Below, in pieces: positions 1-7,966 of a stretch of 64,000 nt of DNA (positions are counted from its first letter, which is position 1; each line of letters begins with the position of its first letter). Made by a program: the position numbers and the translations under genes. This DNA is from Phycisphaerales bacterium (GTDB lineage Bacteria; Planctomycetota; Phycisphaerae; Phycisphaerales; UBA1924), in the NCBI GenBank assembly GCA_029260555.1, contig JAJDCZ010000005.1:1-64000 (forward strand). The letters run 5' to 3'. The notes under the pieces are model-generated. The model did no database searches, was not told where the DNA came from, and was given only the letters and a program-made list of their open reading frames with translations.

Positions 1-129
1 CTGCGCTCGCTGCGCTGTCGAACCAAGGGGGCCCTCTGGAACTCCATGCAGAGCGTGCTCGATCAGGTGACCCCGACCGACGCCACAAACTGCTTCACGC
101 ACTGCGGATACTCGATACGCTTTGACTGA
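1..129 (+). CDS. 3' end of an IS630-family transposase gene, cut by the window edge
   Basis: The frame is open from base 1 to a TGA at 127-129 and gives 42 residues. They contain LWNSMQSVLDQVTP and, near the end, a C-x3-F-x2-CGY segment. This is the usual closing region of IS630/Tc1-mariner-type DDE transposases, where the family typically shows a LWN...TP...F..AGY pattern after the last catalytic acidic residue. The catalytic part lies outside the window, so it is unknown whether the gene is intact. It ends 7 bases before the stop codon of the convergent porin gene. IS630 elements insert at TA, and a TA lies at 138-139 inside that porin stop codon. No terminal inverted repeat could be confirmed because only one end is visible. 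Confidence 0.7.
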   Translation: MRSLRCRTKGALWNSMQSVLDQVTPTDATNCFTHCGYSIRFD

Positions 130-136
130 GAGTGCT

Positions 137-1381
137 CTAGAACAGGAGTTGAAACTGAACCCTGAAAGCGACCTGATTATCGTTGGCATCGGTGAGCAAT
201 CCAATGCCTGTGTTCTGCTTGACCTTGTCGTTCTGGGACATGTCATCGAGGAAAAACTGGACATCGGCGGTGAGCTTGGCAGCGTGTGATTCAGGAAGGA
301 AATAGTAGTTGGTGCCAACAGTTACGGTATTGAACGAGTTGTCACCGACGCGATCTGAATCCGGCAGGACCGAATCAAAGCGTGCAAAGAGTTCCGCTTC
401 TTCGGAGACAAATAATCCGCCCTGGACAACGAAGCCGAGATCGTTGAAATCGACATCGGAACCCATTGCTCTGATGTTTGTGTTCCTGCCAACAAAGGCT
501 GCGTAGACATTCCAGCCATCACTTTCGTATGACGCATCAACGGTGTACTGGAAGAAGCTGGTATCAACATCGGCTAAGGCGTTGGTGTTTGCACTTTGCT
601 GGTAGTGCACACCACCGCCGATGAGGGCTGCATCGTCGCTGCCTCTGAATGATGTGAAGTCTTTAAACTGTTTCCAGTTGCCCATGACTTTGTAATCGAC
701 CCGGCCTGTGAAGGCGTAGTCGGCTTCTGGAGAAGTTGCCGGGGAAGTGAAGTCGCTGTTGGCGGTTTTAAAGCCAACGGAAAAATCTGCGAATGCACGC
801 CAGTCGTCTGCTTTGTATGCCAGCTCAATGCCCTGGGTGCGATCCTGATTGAAGACTTCGTTGACAACAGAGCGATCAACAGCCTGCTGATACTTGGAGC
901 TGATGTTTTCTTCACGCAGCATGGGCAGTTTGTATTGACCCCAGCGTAGTGACCAGCCATCACCAATTTTATTTTTCACATACGCATCTTCGAGTTCAAA
1001 AGCGCCGCCTTTGCGGTCAAAGGCGCCATTGACCTTGAATGAGAGGTCTTCATTGATGACATGCCCGCTGAAAGCTATTTTGGTTCTGCGAGTTTGAAAG
1101 CCATGCTCAAAGGAGTTGTCGTTGGCATTGTCACGAAAGTTTGCGATATAGCGGAACTGGACCTGGCCTGAAACATTCAGGCGATAGTTCCCATCTGAAC
1201 TGGAGAGATGGAACTTGCCATCATGGCCAGCATCGGCTCCTTGAAGGCTTGTGCGGGTGGAAGCATCAGCAAAAAGACCTGCCAGGTAGGCACGATCGTC
1301 TTTGCCGTCTGAAGCGTGAGCAGAAAGAGCAGCTGCCAGCCCTACGAGTGGAACAAGACACAAGGTACGGGAAGTTTTCAT
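137..1381 (-). CDS. Porin A, phosphate-selective porin O/P (OprO/OprP) family
   Basis: Outer-membrane beta-barrel protein of 414 residues from the chosen start. The ATG at 1381 is preceded by GGAG at a 7-base distance and begins a signal peptide (MKTSRTLCLVPLVG..., cleavage after AHA). A start nine codons upstream is possible but would put a Trp/Cys-rich stretch before the signal. The mature protein shows alternating aromatic strands, the family-like stretches QTRRTKIAFSG and WGQYKLPMLREE, and ends in QLLF, the terminal Phe expected for barrel assembly by the BAM machinery. It is a close paralogue of the next gene upstream on the same strand, with many identical segments (RTRRT/QTRRT, DFTSFRGSD, YYF-PESHAAKLTADVQ). 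The specific substrate is not shown by sequence. Phosphate or polyphosphate is suggested only by family and by the PhoB/PhoR pair nearby. Confidence 0.88.
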   Translation of the reverse strand: MKTSRTLCLVPLVGLAAALSAHASDGKDDRAYLAGLFADASTRTSLQGADAGHDGKFHLSSSDGNYRLNVSGQVQFRYIANFRDNANDNSFEHGFQTRRTKIAFSGHVINEDLSFKVNGAFDRKGGAFELEDAYVKNKIGDGWSLRWGQYKLPMLREENISSKYQQAVDRSVVNEVFNQDRTQGIELAYKADDWRAFADFSVGFKTANSDFTSPATSPEADYAFTGRVDYKVMGNWKQFKDFTSFRGSDDAALIGGGVHYQQSANTNALADVDTSFFQYTVDASYESDGWNVYAAFVGRNTNIRAMGSDVDFNDLGFVVQGGLFVSEEAELFARFDSVLPDSDRVGDNSFNTVTVGTNYYFLPESHAAKLTADVQFFLDDMSQNDKVKQNTGIGLLTDANDNQVAFRVQFQLLF

Positions 1382-1551
1382 TTTGTAACTCCAACAGGCT
1401 TGCCCCATGCGAACCTGATATTGCAGCAGTGTACCCGTGCAATATCTCGGCCAATGTCTGGAAATGTAAAGATTGAGCCAAACGATGCACCCATGCCCAG
1501 TGGCTCATTTTGCAGGCTGGATACGCCAACATTTCAATAGCAAATACAAGT

Positions 1552-1591
1552 ACAAAAAACAACCGACCGGCCCTGCAAAGGACCGGTCGGT
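1552..1591 (-). terminator. Rho-independent terminator of porin B
   Basis: ACCGACCGG (1562-1570) pairs with CCGGTCGGT (1583-1591) around a 12-base loop. On the minus strand the hairpin is followed by TTG and a run of T (the A-run at 1553-1559 on the plus strand). It lies just downstream of the porin B stop codon and separates it from porin A, so the two porins probably have separate transcripts. Confidence 0.78.
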
Positions 1592-1619
1592 GAATAGATC
1601 TACTGGATGTCAGACGAAC

Positions 1620-2906
1620 TCAGAAGAGCAGCTGCATCTGCAGGCGGAAGTTGACCTGTGAGTCTTGCGTATCAGCAAGCAAGCCAATGCCGGTGTTGGG
1701 GGCAAAAGAGGTGACAGCAGCATTCATGTCAGTGTTGGGCTGATCGTCAAGGAAGACCTGAACATCAGCGGTAAGCTTGGCAGCGTGAGACTCGGGAACA
1801 AAGTAGTAGTTCACACCACCGGTGATTGTATTGAAGTTGTCGTCCAGAGTGCGATCGCCATCTGGGATGAGCACATCGTAACGGGCAAACACTTCAAGCT
1901 GATCAGAGACGAAGAAGCCGCCCTGAGCAACAATTGCGAAGTCATTGAAATCGACATCTGAAGCGCCGAGTGCTTTGAACTGTGTATAGCGGCCCATGAA
2001 GGCTGCAAAGAAGTTCCAGCCATCAGCTTCGACGGAAACATCAGCGGTGTAGGCAAAGAGGTCGACATCAACATCGGTTGGAGCGTTGGTGTTGCCGCTC
2101 TGCTGGAAGTGACCTGCAACGCCGAACATGCCAGCGTAGTCGCTGCCACGGAACGATGTGAAGTCCTGGAAGCGATCCCAGTCACCAGCGAACTTGTACT
2201 CAAAGCGACCTGTGAAGGCGTAATCGGCTTCGGTCGTTGAGGGAGTAAAGTCGGTGTTGGCTGTGCGAGCACCATTATCGAAAGCAAAGACTGTTCGCCA
2301 ATCTTCTTCCTGATAATCAAAGGCGATGCCTTGGGAGTAGTCAGCGTTGTACCACTCGTTGGCGACGGAGCGATCAGCAGCGAGCTGATAGCGTGAATCG
2401 ACCATTTCTTCGCGGTTCAGAGGAACGCGCATCTGGCCCCAGGAAATCCCGACGCCGTTGTCAAGCTGGTAGCGAGCAACAGCATCACGCAGTGTGAATG
2501 TGCCGCCAGGAGCGAAACCGCTGCCATCCTGCTGGCCAAAGTCGCCAGAGACGAGGAAGGTGAGGTTTTCGTTGATGACATTGCCGCTGAAGAAGAGCCT
2601 GGTGCGCCGGGCCTGGAAGCCCTGCTCAACAGCGTTGTACTCTTTGTTGTCGCGGATGTTGAAGTTGTAACGGAACTGGATCTGACCTTCAAAGTTCAGA
2701 CGATAGTTGCCATCTGCACTGGCCAGATGGAAGGTGCCGTCGTGGCCGCCACCGGCTGCCAGAAGGCTTGAACGCTCATCAGCGTTTGCAATGAGCTCTG
2801 CGAGGTACGCACGATCATTGTCTGGGTTCTGGGCCAATGCACCGGAGGTGACACTCAGGCTCACCGCCGCACCTGCAAATGCCAGAAGGCTTCTCTTGTG
2901 ACTCAT
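1620..2906 (-). CDS. Porin B, phosphate-selective porin O/P (OprO/OprP) family
   Basis: 428-residue outer-membrane porin. The start is set by AAGGAG eight bases before the ATG. The signal peptide is MSHKRSLLAFAGAAVSLSVTSGALA. After a short acidic linker come the barrel strands, including SADGNYRLNFEGQIQFRY, RRTRLFFSGNVINE and WGQMRVPLNREE. The C-terminus is QMQLLF with the terminal Phe. It is a tandem paralogue of porin A (same order of motifs, slightly longer because of extra loop residues near the C-terminus such as MNAAVTSFAP). It is divergent from the PhoB-like gene across a 585-base spacer, which suits but does not prove control by that regulator. Confidence 0.9.
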   Translation of the reverse strand: MSHKRSLLAFAGAAVSLSVTSGALAQNPDNDRAYLAELIANADERSSLLAAGGGHDGTFHLASADGNYRLNFEGQIQFRYNFNIRDNKEYNAVEQGFQARRTRLFFSGNVINENLTFLVSGDFGQQDGSGFAPGGTFTLRDAVARYQLDNGVGISWGQMRVPLNREEMVDSRYQLAADRSVANEWYNADYSQGIAFDYQEEDWRTVFAFDNGARTANTDFTPSTTEADYAFTGRFEYKFAGDWDRFQDFTSFRGSDYAGMFGVAGHFQQSGNTNAPTDVDVDLFAYTADVSVEADGWNFFAAFMGRYTQFKALGASDVDFNDFAIVAQGGFFVSDQLEVFARYDVLIPDGDRTLDDNFNTITGGVNYYFVPESHAAKLTADVQVFLDDQPNTDMNAAVTSFAPNTGIGLLADTQDSQVNFRLQMQLLF

Positions 2907-3491
2907 GGATGAGACTCCTTGATTGATTGGCTCTTTGGAACCCGGTTTCGACCGCGATCCTTAGCCTTGTTTTCTACTTGCCCGCCGAGTCCTTTCCCGA
3001 CGGTCATTCCATTTCTAACCAAACGAAACTGTCTTGTTCTGCAACGAACTGTTTGGTAACCAACTCAACTGAATCATCCCCGGAACGACCGGAACTGACT
3101 CTTTTGTTTTACTTCTCCTGAATCAGATTCAAAGGCATGCTGCCTGCGAATCACATCAGTCCTGCAATGGCTGGGAGTATACTCCCCTTGATTAGCAATC
3201 GCAAACTCCTTGAGGCGAGTTTTTTCGTCCATCCAGACCAGTCATCGTCAAACTTTCTCCGAGAATTACAAGAATCGTGTCTGCGAGGCGGCAGAATCGA
3301 TATTCTCGGGCCTAAAAGCCGTGTATATGCCGAATATGCTGAGTGTGACGCTTGCGAAAACCCGTCCACAAGCCGTACTTTATATTATGAAAAAGTCAAA
3401 GTTACCTGTGTTGTCTGATATGTGGTTGCCAGATGGTGCATGTACTCTGATAGTTTGGTGACAAGTTTTTTTATACAAGGGGACGGCTTGC
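2907..3491. other. 585-base divergent promoter region between porin B and the PhoB-like regulator
   Basis: No convincing coding frame. It must hold the promoters of porin B (minus strand) and of the response regulator (plus strand). A perfect 8-base inverted repeat, CCGAGAAT at 3259-3266 and ATTCTCGG at 3302-3309, brackets a GC-rich stretch. A weak sigma70-like pair, TTGCCA at 3426-3431 and TGATAG at 3448-3453, lies upstream of the regulator. Two copies of CTGT at 3029 and 3049 are spaced 20 bases apart, which does not fit the 11-base period of an E. coli Pho box, so no Pho box is claimed. The stretch is more AT-rich than the genes around it. Confidence 0.45.
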
Positions 3492-4184
3492 ATGTCATCT
3501 CAAGCATCCGCAGCTCACATTTTGATCGTTGAAGATGAACCTGATATTGCTCAATTGCTGGCATTGAACCTGCAGAGCGCGGGATACCAGACGACGATCG
3601 CAAGCGAAGGACGAGCGGCACTTTCGGTGGTGAACGAGAGTAAGCCTGACCTGGTGCTTCTGGATGTGATGCTGCCTGGGATGGATGGAGTGCAGATTGC
3701 TTCGAGGCTGAGAACCGAGCCGAGCACTGCCATGATTCCCATCATCATGCTGACAGCACGAACCACCGAGCGAGATCAACTGCGCGGGCTGGATTCAGGC
3801 GCGGACGATTACATTGTCAAACCTTTTTCGATGAACATTGTTCTGGCGCGTGTGGCCGCACTGCTTCGCAGGCGTGACCGGGATGATCATCAGACATTGC
3901 GCTCCATCGGCCATATTTCCATCGATACGGATCGACATGAAGTTTTCGTTGATGATGACATGATCGAGCTGACCGCAACGGAATACCGTATTCTGGTGTC
4001 ATTGATGCGTCGGCCCGGTGCGGTGCTGGCACGGGATGAACTGATTCGGCTCGGGATTGGACCGGGGATTGCAGTGACAGGGCGCACGATAGATGTGCAT
4101 ATGGCTGCGATTCGTCGGAAACTGGCACATGCGGGCCAACAGATCCATACGGTTCGTGGGGTGGGGTATCGGATCGACAGCTGA
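3492..4184 (+). CDS. OmpR/PhoB-family response regulator
   Basis: 230-residue DNA-binding response regulator. The receiver domain (about residues 8-125) has the acidic pair ED at 15-16, the phospho-acceptor Asp58 in LVLLDVMLPGMDG, the Thr of MLTAR, and the Lys of IVKPFS. The C-terminal winged-helix domain (about 135-228) has the typical IELTATEYRIL, the recognition-helix segment TIDVHMAAIRRKL and the final hairpin TVRGVGYRI. An AAGGGGA ribosome-binding site lies before the ATG. The sensor kinase gene follows within 25 bases, so the two form an operon. PhoB is the nearest well-known match in architecture. The target genes cannot be read from sequence, although the porins and phoH are plausible. 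Confidence 0.9.
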   Translation: MSSQASAAHILIVEDEPDIAQLLALNLQSAGYQTTIASEGRAALSVVNESKPDLVLLDVMLPGMDGVQIASRLRTEPSTAMIPIIMLTARTTERDQLRGLDSGADDYIVKPFSMNIVLARVAALLRRRDRDDHQTLRSIGHISIDTDRHEVFVDDDMIELTATEYRILVSLMRRPGAVLARDELIRLGIGPGIAVTGRTIDVHMAAIRRKLAHAGQQIHTVRGVGYRIDS

Positions 4185-4208
4185 GGCACAGATTCCTTGC
4201 AAAGTTTG

Positions 4209-5573
4209 ATGACATTAACGCAGCCAGAATACACTCTTGCGAGTGTTGGCTTGATGCCGATGCTGCTGGGGGGGCTGGTGGTCGTGCTACTGGTGTTGGC
4301 GGGTGTTGCAGCAGCACTGAGCAGAACATTAAAAGAACACGATGCGCTTCAGCAGGCGGTGATTGAGCGGGCATTGAGGCTGAGGCAGCTTTGGGATCAG
4401 CCTTGCGAGCCTGGGGATGTGGGTAATGCGCTGACCTCGCTTGATGATTTGGGCAGCTGGCTTCAGGCAAGGCTGGGGAAACCCTGGGCCAGTGGCAAGG
4501 CCTTTCAGAAGTTTATTGACGCATCGCCGGGAGCGTTGATAGTGGTTCGTAATGATGGTCATCTGGTGGCTGCCAATTCGGGGGCGAGCAGCCTGCTGGG
4601 GATGAACCACAACCAGCTGATGCACCGACTGGTTCACGAGGTGTTTACGCAACGGGAAATGATCGAGTTGTATGAGCAGGCGCGTGTGACTTCGCCTAGC
4701 GACTCGCCGGGAATGACGATCCATGTGCAGCGCATGCGTGTTGCCAGGGAAGACGGGACGCGGATACTGGAAGTCTCAGCATGTTCTACGGGGCCTGAGG
4801 TTGTGCTGACACTACTGGATGTGACAGACCTGTCGCTTGCAGGGGATCTCAAGGGTGATTTTGTTGCCAACGCATCACATGAGCTTCGCACACCGATTTG
4901 TGCGATTCTGGCAGCGGTGCAGACTGCTCAGCAGCTGAGTTCTGACGAAGATTCGACGCTTGCGCAGCTTCATGCCATGATTCAAAAGCACACGCAAAGA
5001 CTTAATGCCCTGGTGGAGGATCTGATGGAGCTTTCGCTTCTTGAAGCTCCCGGGAGTGAGTTATGCATCGAGCCTTTGGAAATTGGCGAGCTGTTTGAAG
5101 AGCTGGAATCGTTGTTTGAGGGTGTGTGTGAAGCGCGAGGGCTGAGGCTGAGCCTTGAGATTGATGAGGAATTTGGGTCGATTCACTCTGATCGTAAAAG
5201 CCTGTATCTGATTTTGAAGAACCTGATTGAAAACGCAACACGGTTTGCCTTTGAAACGACGACAATCCGCGTGCAGGTGAAACGGGTTGAGGACAGCGAG
5301 GGGAGAGGCGTGCGCCTGAGTGTGATTGATCAGGGGATCGGGATTCCACTCGATGAACAGGGTCGCATCTTTGAGCGGTTTTACCAGGTGGATCGATCGC
5401 GAACAGGCTCTGGACAAGGATCGCGAGGTACAGGGCTTGGGCTTGCGATTGTTCGGCACGCGGTACGAGGACTGGGAGGCTCAGTGCGCGTTGAGTCAAT
5501 CTGGCAACAAGGTACGACCGTTTCAGTTGAACTCCCGGATGGTGGCACGGCGACGACGGGAAAGAGCACATGA
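4209..5573 (+). CDS. PhoR-like sensor histidine kinase
   Basis: Membrane-bound histidine kinase of about 454 residues, the partner of the upstream regulator. One N-terminal membrane helix (LGGLVVVLLVLAGVAAAL) is followed by a PAS-like domain (FIDASPGALIVVRNDG...), a HisKA dimerisation domain with the phospho-acceptor His in ASHELRTP (about residue 224), and a HATPase domain with the N box LIENATRF, G1 DQGIGIP, F box IFERFYQVD and G2 GTGLGLAIV. A single helix and a cytoplasmic PAS domain match PhoR architecture, where the signal comes through the Pst transporter and PhoU rather than a periplasmic sensor. The start is uncertain: the ATG at 4209 has no clear ribosome-binding site, while a TTG at 4197 lies 10 bases after GAGG. 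The gene ends convergently with, and overlaps by 51 bases, the PEP-CTERM-like gene. Confidence 0.87.
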   Translation: MTLTQPEYTLASVGLMPMLLGGLVVVLLVLAGVAAALSRTLKEHDALQQAVIERALRLRQLWDQPCEPGDVGNALTSLDDLGSWLQARLGKPWASGKAFQKFIDASPGALIVVRNDGHLVAANSGASSLLGMNHNQLMHRLVHEVFTQREMIELYEQARVTSPSDSPGMTIHVQRMRVAREDGTRILEVSACSTGPEVVLTLLDVTDLSLAGDLKGDFVANASHELRTPICAILAAVQTAQQLSSDEDSTLAQLHAMIQKHTQRLNALVEDLMELSLLEAPGSELCIEPLEIGELFEELESLFEGVCEARGLRLSLEIDEEFGSIHSDRKSLYLILKNLIENATRFAFETTTIRVQVKRVEDSEGRGVRLSVIDQGIGIPLDEQGRIFERFYQVDRSRTGSGQGSRGTGLGLAIVRHAVRGLGGSVRVESIWQQGTTVSVELPDGGTATTGKST

Positions 5574-6140
5574 TGCACATGCAAGCAGTGCAAGTGTGCC
5601 CGGAGCAGGGGTCTGGTAAATGCCAAAGGTCTGAATGGGAAGCGTTGGACCTGTGAGACTGGTTACGATCACATCAGGCATCACGCCAGCACCGACTGAC
5701 CAGGCTGTGCCTGTGATATTGGTGTAGAGAACAATGGCGTTGTTCATGCCAACGGGAAGTTCAAAGTCATTGGGGGGGAAGCTGGCAAAGATGTTGATAT
5801 TTTCTATGGTGTATGGATCTGTCTGGTCGCCATGATTGAGGACACCCCAAAAGACATTGTCCGGATCTGCGATACCTGAGCCTGCAAGTTCGTATAGGCC
5901 ACCACTTCCAAGAACGCCTGCTTCAGATCGACCATCAAGTGTCATCGAGATGGTGCTGATGAAAGCGCCGGGTGCATCTGCCCAGATCCAGACGCTCAGG
6001 TCTTCGGGGGAGCCCATCACAGCATCGCCCATGGTGATGCCATCGGGACCACCTGAAGCATGATCAATCTCAACAAAAATATCCGCCTGAGCTGACAAGG
6101 CAGAAACCAAAACAATAGATACAGCGACTCTTACTCTCAT
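5523..6140 (-). CDS. Secreted protein with a PEP-CTERM-like C-terminal sorting signal
   Basis: 205 residues. GGAGG lies before the ATG. A signal peptide (MRVRVAVSIVLVSALSAQA) leads into a beta-rich exported domain without a recognised fold, and the protein ends with P-A-P-G-TLALLACASCALSRRRR followed by a short tail. A proline-rich start, a hydrophobic helix and an arginine cluster at the C-terminus are the hallmarks of PEP-CTERM or similar exosortase-dependent sorting signals, common in planctomycetes. No exosortase gene is in the window. The 3' end overlaps the end of the sensor kinase gene on the other strand. Function beyond envelope or surface placement is unknown. Confidence 0.75.
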   Translation of the reverse strand: MRVRVAVSIVLVSALSAQADIFVEIDHASGGPDGITMGDAVMGSPEDLSVWIWADAPGAFISTISMTLDGRSEAGVLGSGGLYELAGSGIADPDNVFWGVLNHGDQTDPYTIENINIFASFPPNDFELPVGMNNAIVLYTNITGTAWSVGAGVMPDVIVTSLTGPTLPIQTFGIYQTPAPGTLALLACASCALSRRRRATIREFN

Positions 6141-6293
6141 GATTCAGTCCTCCAGCAGAGATAGTACCGAAACGACGGCTCTGAAGAAACAGTTTTTGGA
6201 TGATTGTTTAGATAACTGCTTGTCGCTGGATCATGCCGGGATGGCGAACCAGTTGATCCTGGCAAGAGCTTGAAGTGAGTTTGGGAGGGGATG

Positions 6294-6806
6294 TTATCGG
6301 ACAGGCTTGTAGGTGTCGCCCCGGATCTGGTTGATTCTTTTTTTCATATTGTTGATGAGTGAGCGTTCCCGATCCGCATCGCCAAAACGGCCAACAGCTG
6401 CTGATATGGTGATGGAGAGTGGTGGCGGGGTTGTGGAATCGATTGCGAAGTTCTGGGTGGGGGCTGGCAACTCGATGCGAAGCCATGCGGGTTCGCCTCG
6501 GACGGTGCGAAGTGTGTAGAAGCGGGTTGTGGAATCTTTGATGATGTCGACCACATCCATATTCAACCTGGAAGCTGCAACCCGGGCAGCAGCATCAAGA
6601 TCATCAACATCTGCGCTGACGAGCGTGGTGATGCCAGTTGAGATGGCTGAGGCTTGCCTCTGAGACGCCCGATCAGAAACGGATATAGAGGATGCACATC
6701 CCATCAAAAATAATGAGCAACTCGCCAAAAAACCGATCATAACACAAACAACCTTTGGAAACCGGGGTTTACCGGGGTGCGGAGATGATGGAGATAGGTG
6801 GAACAT
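6294..6806 (-). CDS. Putative lipoprotein of unknown function
   Basis: 170 residues as an open frame from the ATG at 6806. An internal ATG at 6740 would shorten the unusually long N-region before the hydrophobic segment. The signal peptide ends in a lipobox, LFLMGC-ASS, so the protein is probably lipid-anchored after cleavage before Cys. The mature part (about 130 residues) has the segments LVSADVDDLDAAARVAASRLNM and a Pro/Thr stretch, and ends in a basic helix RERSLINNMKKRINQIRG. I do not recognise a family. It is divergent from phoH with about 100 bases between the starts. Confidence 0.68.
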   Translation of the reverse strand: MFHLSPSSPHPGKPRFPKVVCVMIGFLASCSLFLMGCASSISVSDRASQRQASAISTGITTLVSADVDDLDAAARVAASRLNMDVVDIIKDSTTRFYTLRTVRGEPAWLRIELPAPTQNFAIDSTTPPPLSITISAAVGRFGDADRERSLINNMKKRINQIRGDTYKPVR

Positions 6807-6904
6807 GGGAATTCTCGATTGTGCTGCGAGGTGCGTGGTCCGAGATAGAATAGGAGGCTTGGGGTCTTGACGGGTCAGGGCTTGAGCGCGGAGGCATTGT
6901 CAGT

Positions 6905-7966
6905 TTGGAAGTTACCATCGATATTGAGCTTCAGGAAGATTCCGCGGGTGTTCTGGGGAGTGCGGATCGAAACCTGAAGATGATCCGCGAGTCGCTGGGT
7001 GTGAACATCACCGCCCGTCAAGGGATGGTCCGCCTGAAGGGCGAGTCACGGAATGTGCGTACAGCAAGGGGCGTGCTGAATCGATTGCGTCACGAGGTTC
7101 ATAATGGCAAGGGCGATGCGCTCAACAGGCAGCGAGTGCTTGATGTGATTGCAGATGAAGCAGGGCGGACTATCGACGAGCAGGCTGGGGATGAAGTGCT
7201 GGCATTGAGTAGTGACCACAGCGATATGAGGGGAATCGCGAGAGGGGTGTGGGATGGAAAGCTTGATGTATATGCCAGCGGGATGCGGATCGGGCCTAAG
7301 AGCGAGAATCAGAGTGTGTATCTCAATGCGATGCGTGATCATGATCTGACATTTTGCATTGGACCTGCGGGGACGGGCAAGACATATCTGGCGGTGGCTG
7401 CAGCTGTGCATCTGCTCAAGCAAGGACAGGTTCGGAGGCTGGTGCTGGTCAGGCCTGCGGTTGAAGCGGGTGAGAAGCTGGGGTTTTTGCCTGGCGATCT
7501 GGAAGCCAAGGTCAACCCATATCTCAGGCCTTTGTTTGACGCGCTGCAGGACATGGTCAACTACGACACCATTCGTGGTTTTCTGGACAGCGATGTGGTG
7601 GAAGTGGCGCCGTTGGCATTTATGCGAGGCCGGACGCTGAACAATGCTGTGGTGATTCTTGATGAAGCCCAGAACACGACCATCAGCCAGATGAAGATGT
7701 TTTTGACAAGGCTCGGGCTGGACTCGAAGATGATCGTGACGGGCGATGCGACACAGATTGATTTGCCCGATCCAGCGCAAAGCGGATTGATTGATGCAGC
7801 TCGTCGATTCAGGCGGACCAAAGGCGTTGCATTTGTGACGCTGGAACGGTGTGATGTGGTTCGCCATGATCTGGTGCAGCGGATCATCACTGCGTATGGG
7901 GAAAACGACAGCACAGCTGATGGGGGTGGGGAACCAGATCCGGGAGCAGCTGACCATGGCCGGTGA
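6905..7966 (+). CDS. phoH: PhoH-family ATPase
   Basis: 353-residue PhoH/YbeZ-type protein. The N-terminal 100 residues carry a KH-like RNA-binding region with the LGV...G...V.G pattern usual for the family. The ATPase core has Walker A GPAGTGKT (153-160) and Walker B VVILDEAQN (about 249-257), plus LVRPAVEAGEKLGFLPGD, the most conserved PhoH motif. The family is linked to RNA metabolism and, in many bacteria, works with YbeY. It starts with TTG at 6905 with a CGGAGG site about 10 bases upstream. Its last 11 bases overlap the start of the HD-domain gene, so the two are translationally coupled. In many bacteria ybeY follows this pair, but here it is absent. Confidence 0.93.
   Translation: MEVTIDIELQEDSAGVLGSADRNLKMIRESLGVNITARQGMVRLKGESRNVRTARGVLNRLRHEVHNGKGDALNRQRVLDVIADEAGRTIDEQAGDEVLALSSDHSDMRGIARGVWDGKLDVYASGMRIGPKSENQSVYLNAMRDHDLTFCIGPAGTGKTYLAVAAAVHLLKQGQVRRLVLVRPAVEAGEKLGFLPGDLEAKVNPYLRPLFDALQDMVNYDTIRGFLDSDVVEVAPLAFMRGRTLNNAVVILDEAQNTTISQMKMFLTRLGLDSKMIVTGDATQIDLPDPAQSGLIDAARRFRRTKGVAFVTLERCDVVRHDLVQRIITAYGENDSTADGGGEPDPGAADHGR

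Noticed and set aside
3029-3055. Possible Pho box upstream of porin B
   Set aside because: Only two CTGT elements, 20 bases apart, do not fit the 11-base period, and no other part of the motif is seen.
7851-7955. Upstream extension of the HD-domain gene
   Set aside because: It overlaps phoH for over 100 bases with no ribosome-binding site, while the ATG at 7956 has a good one.
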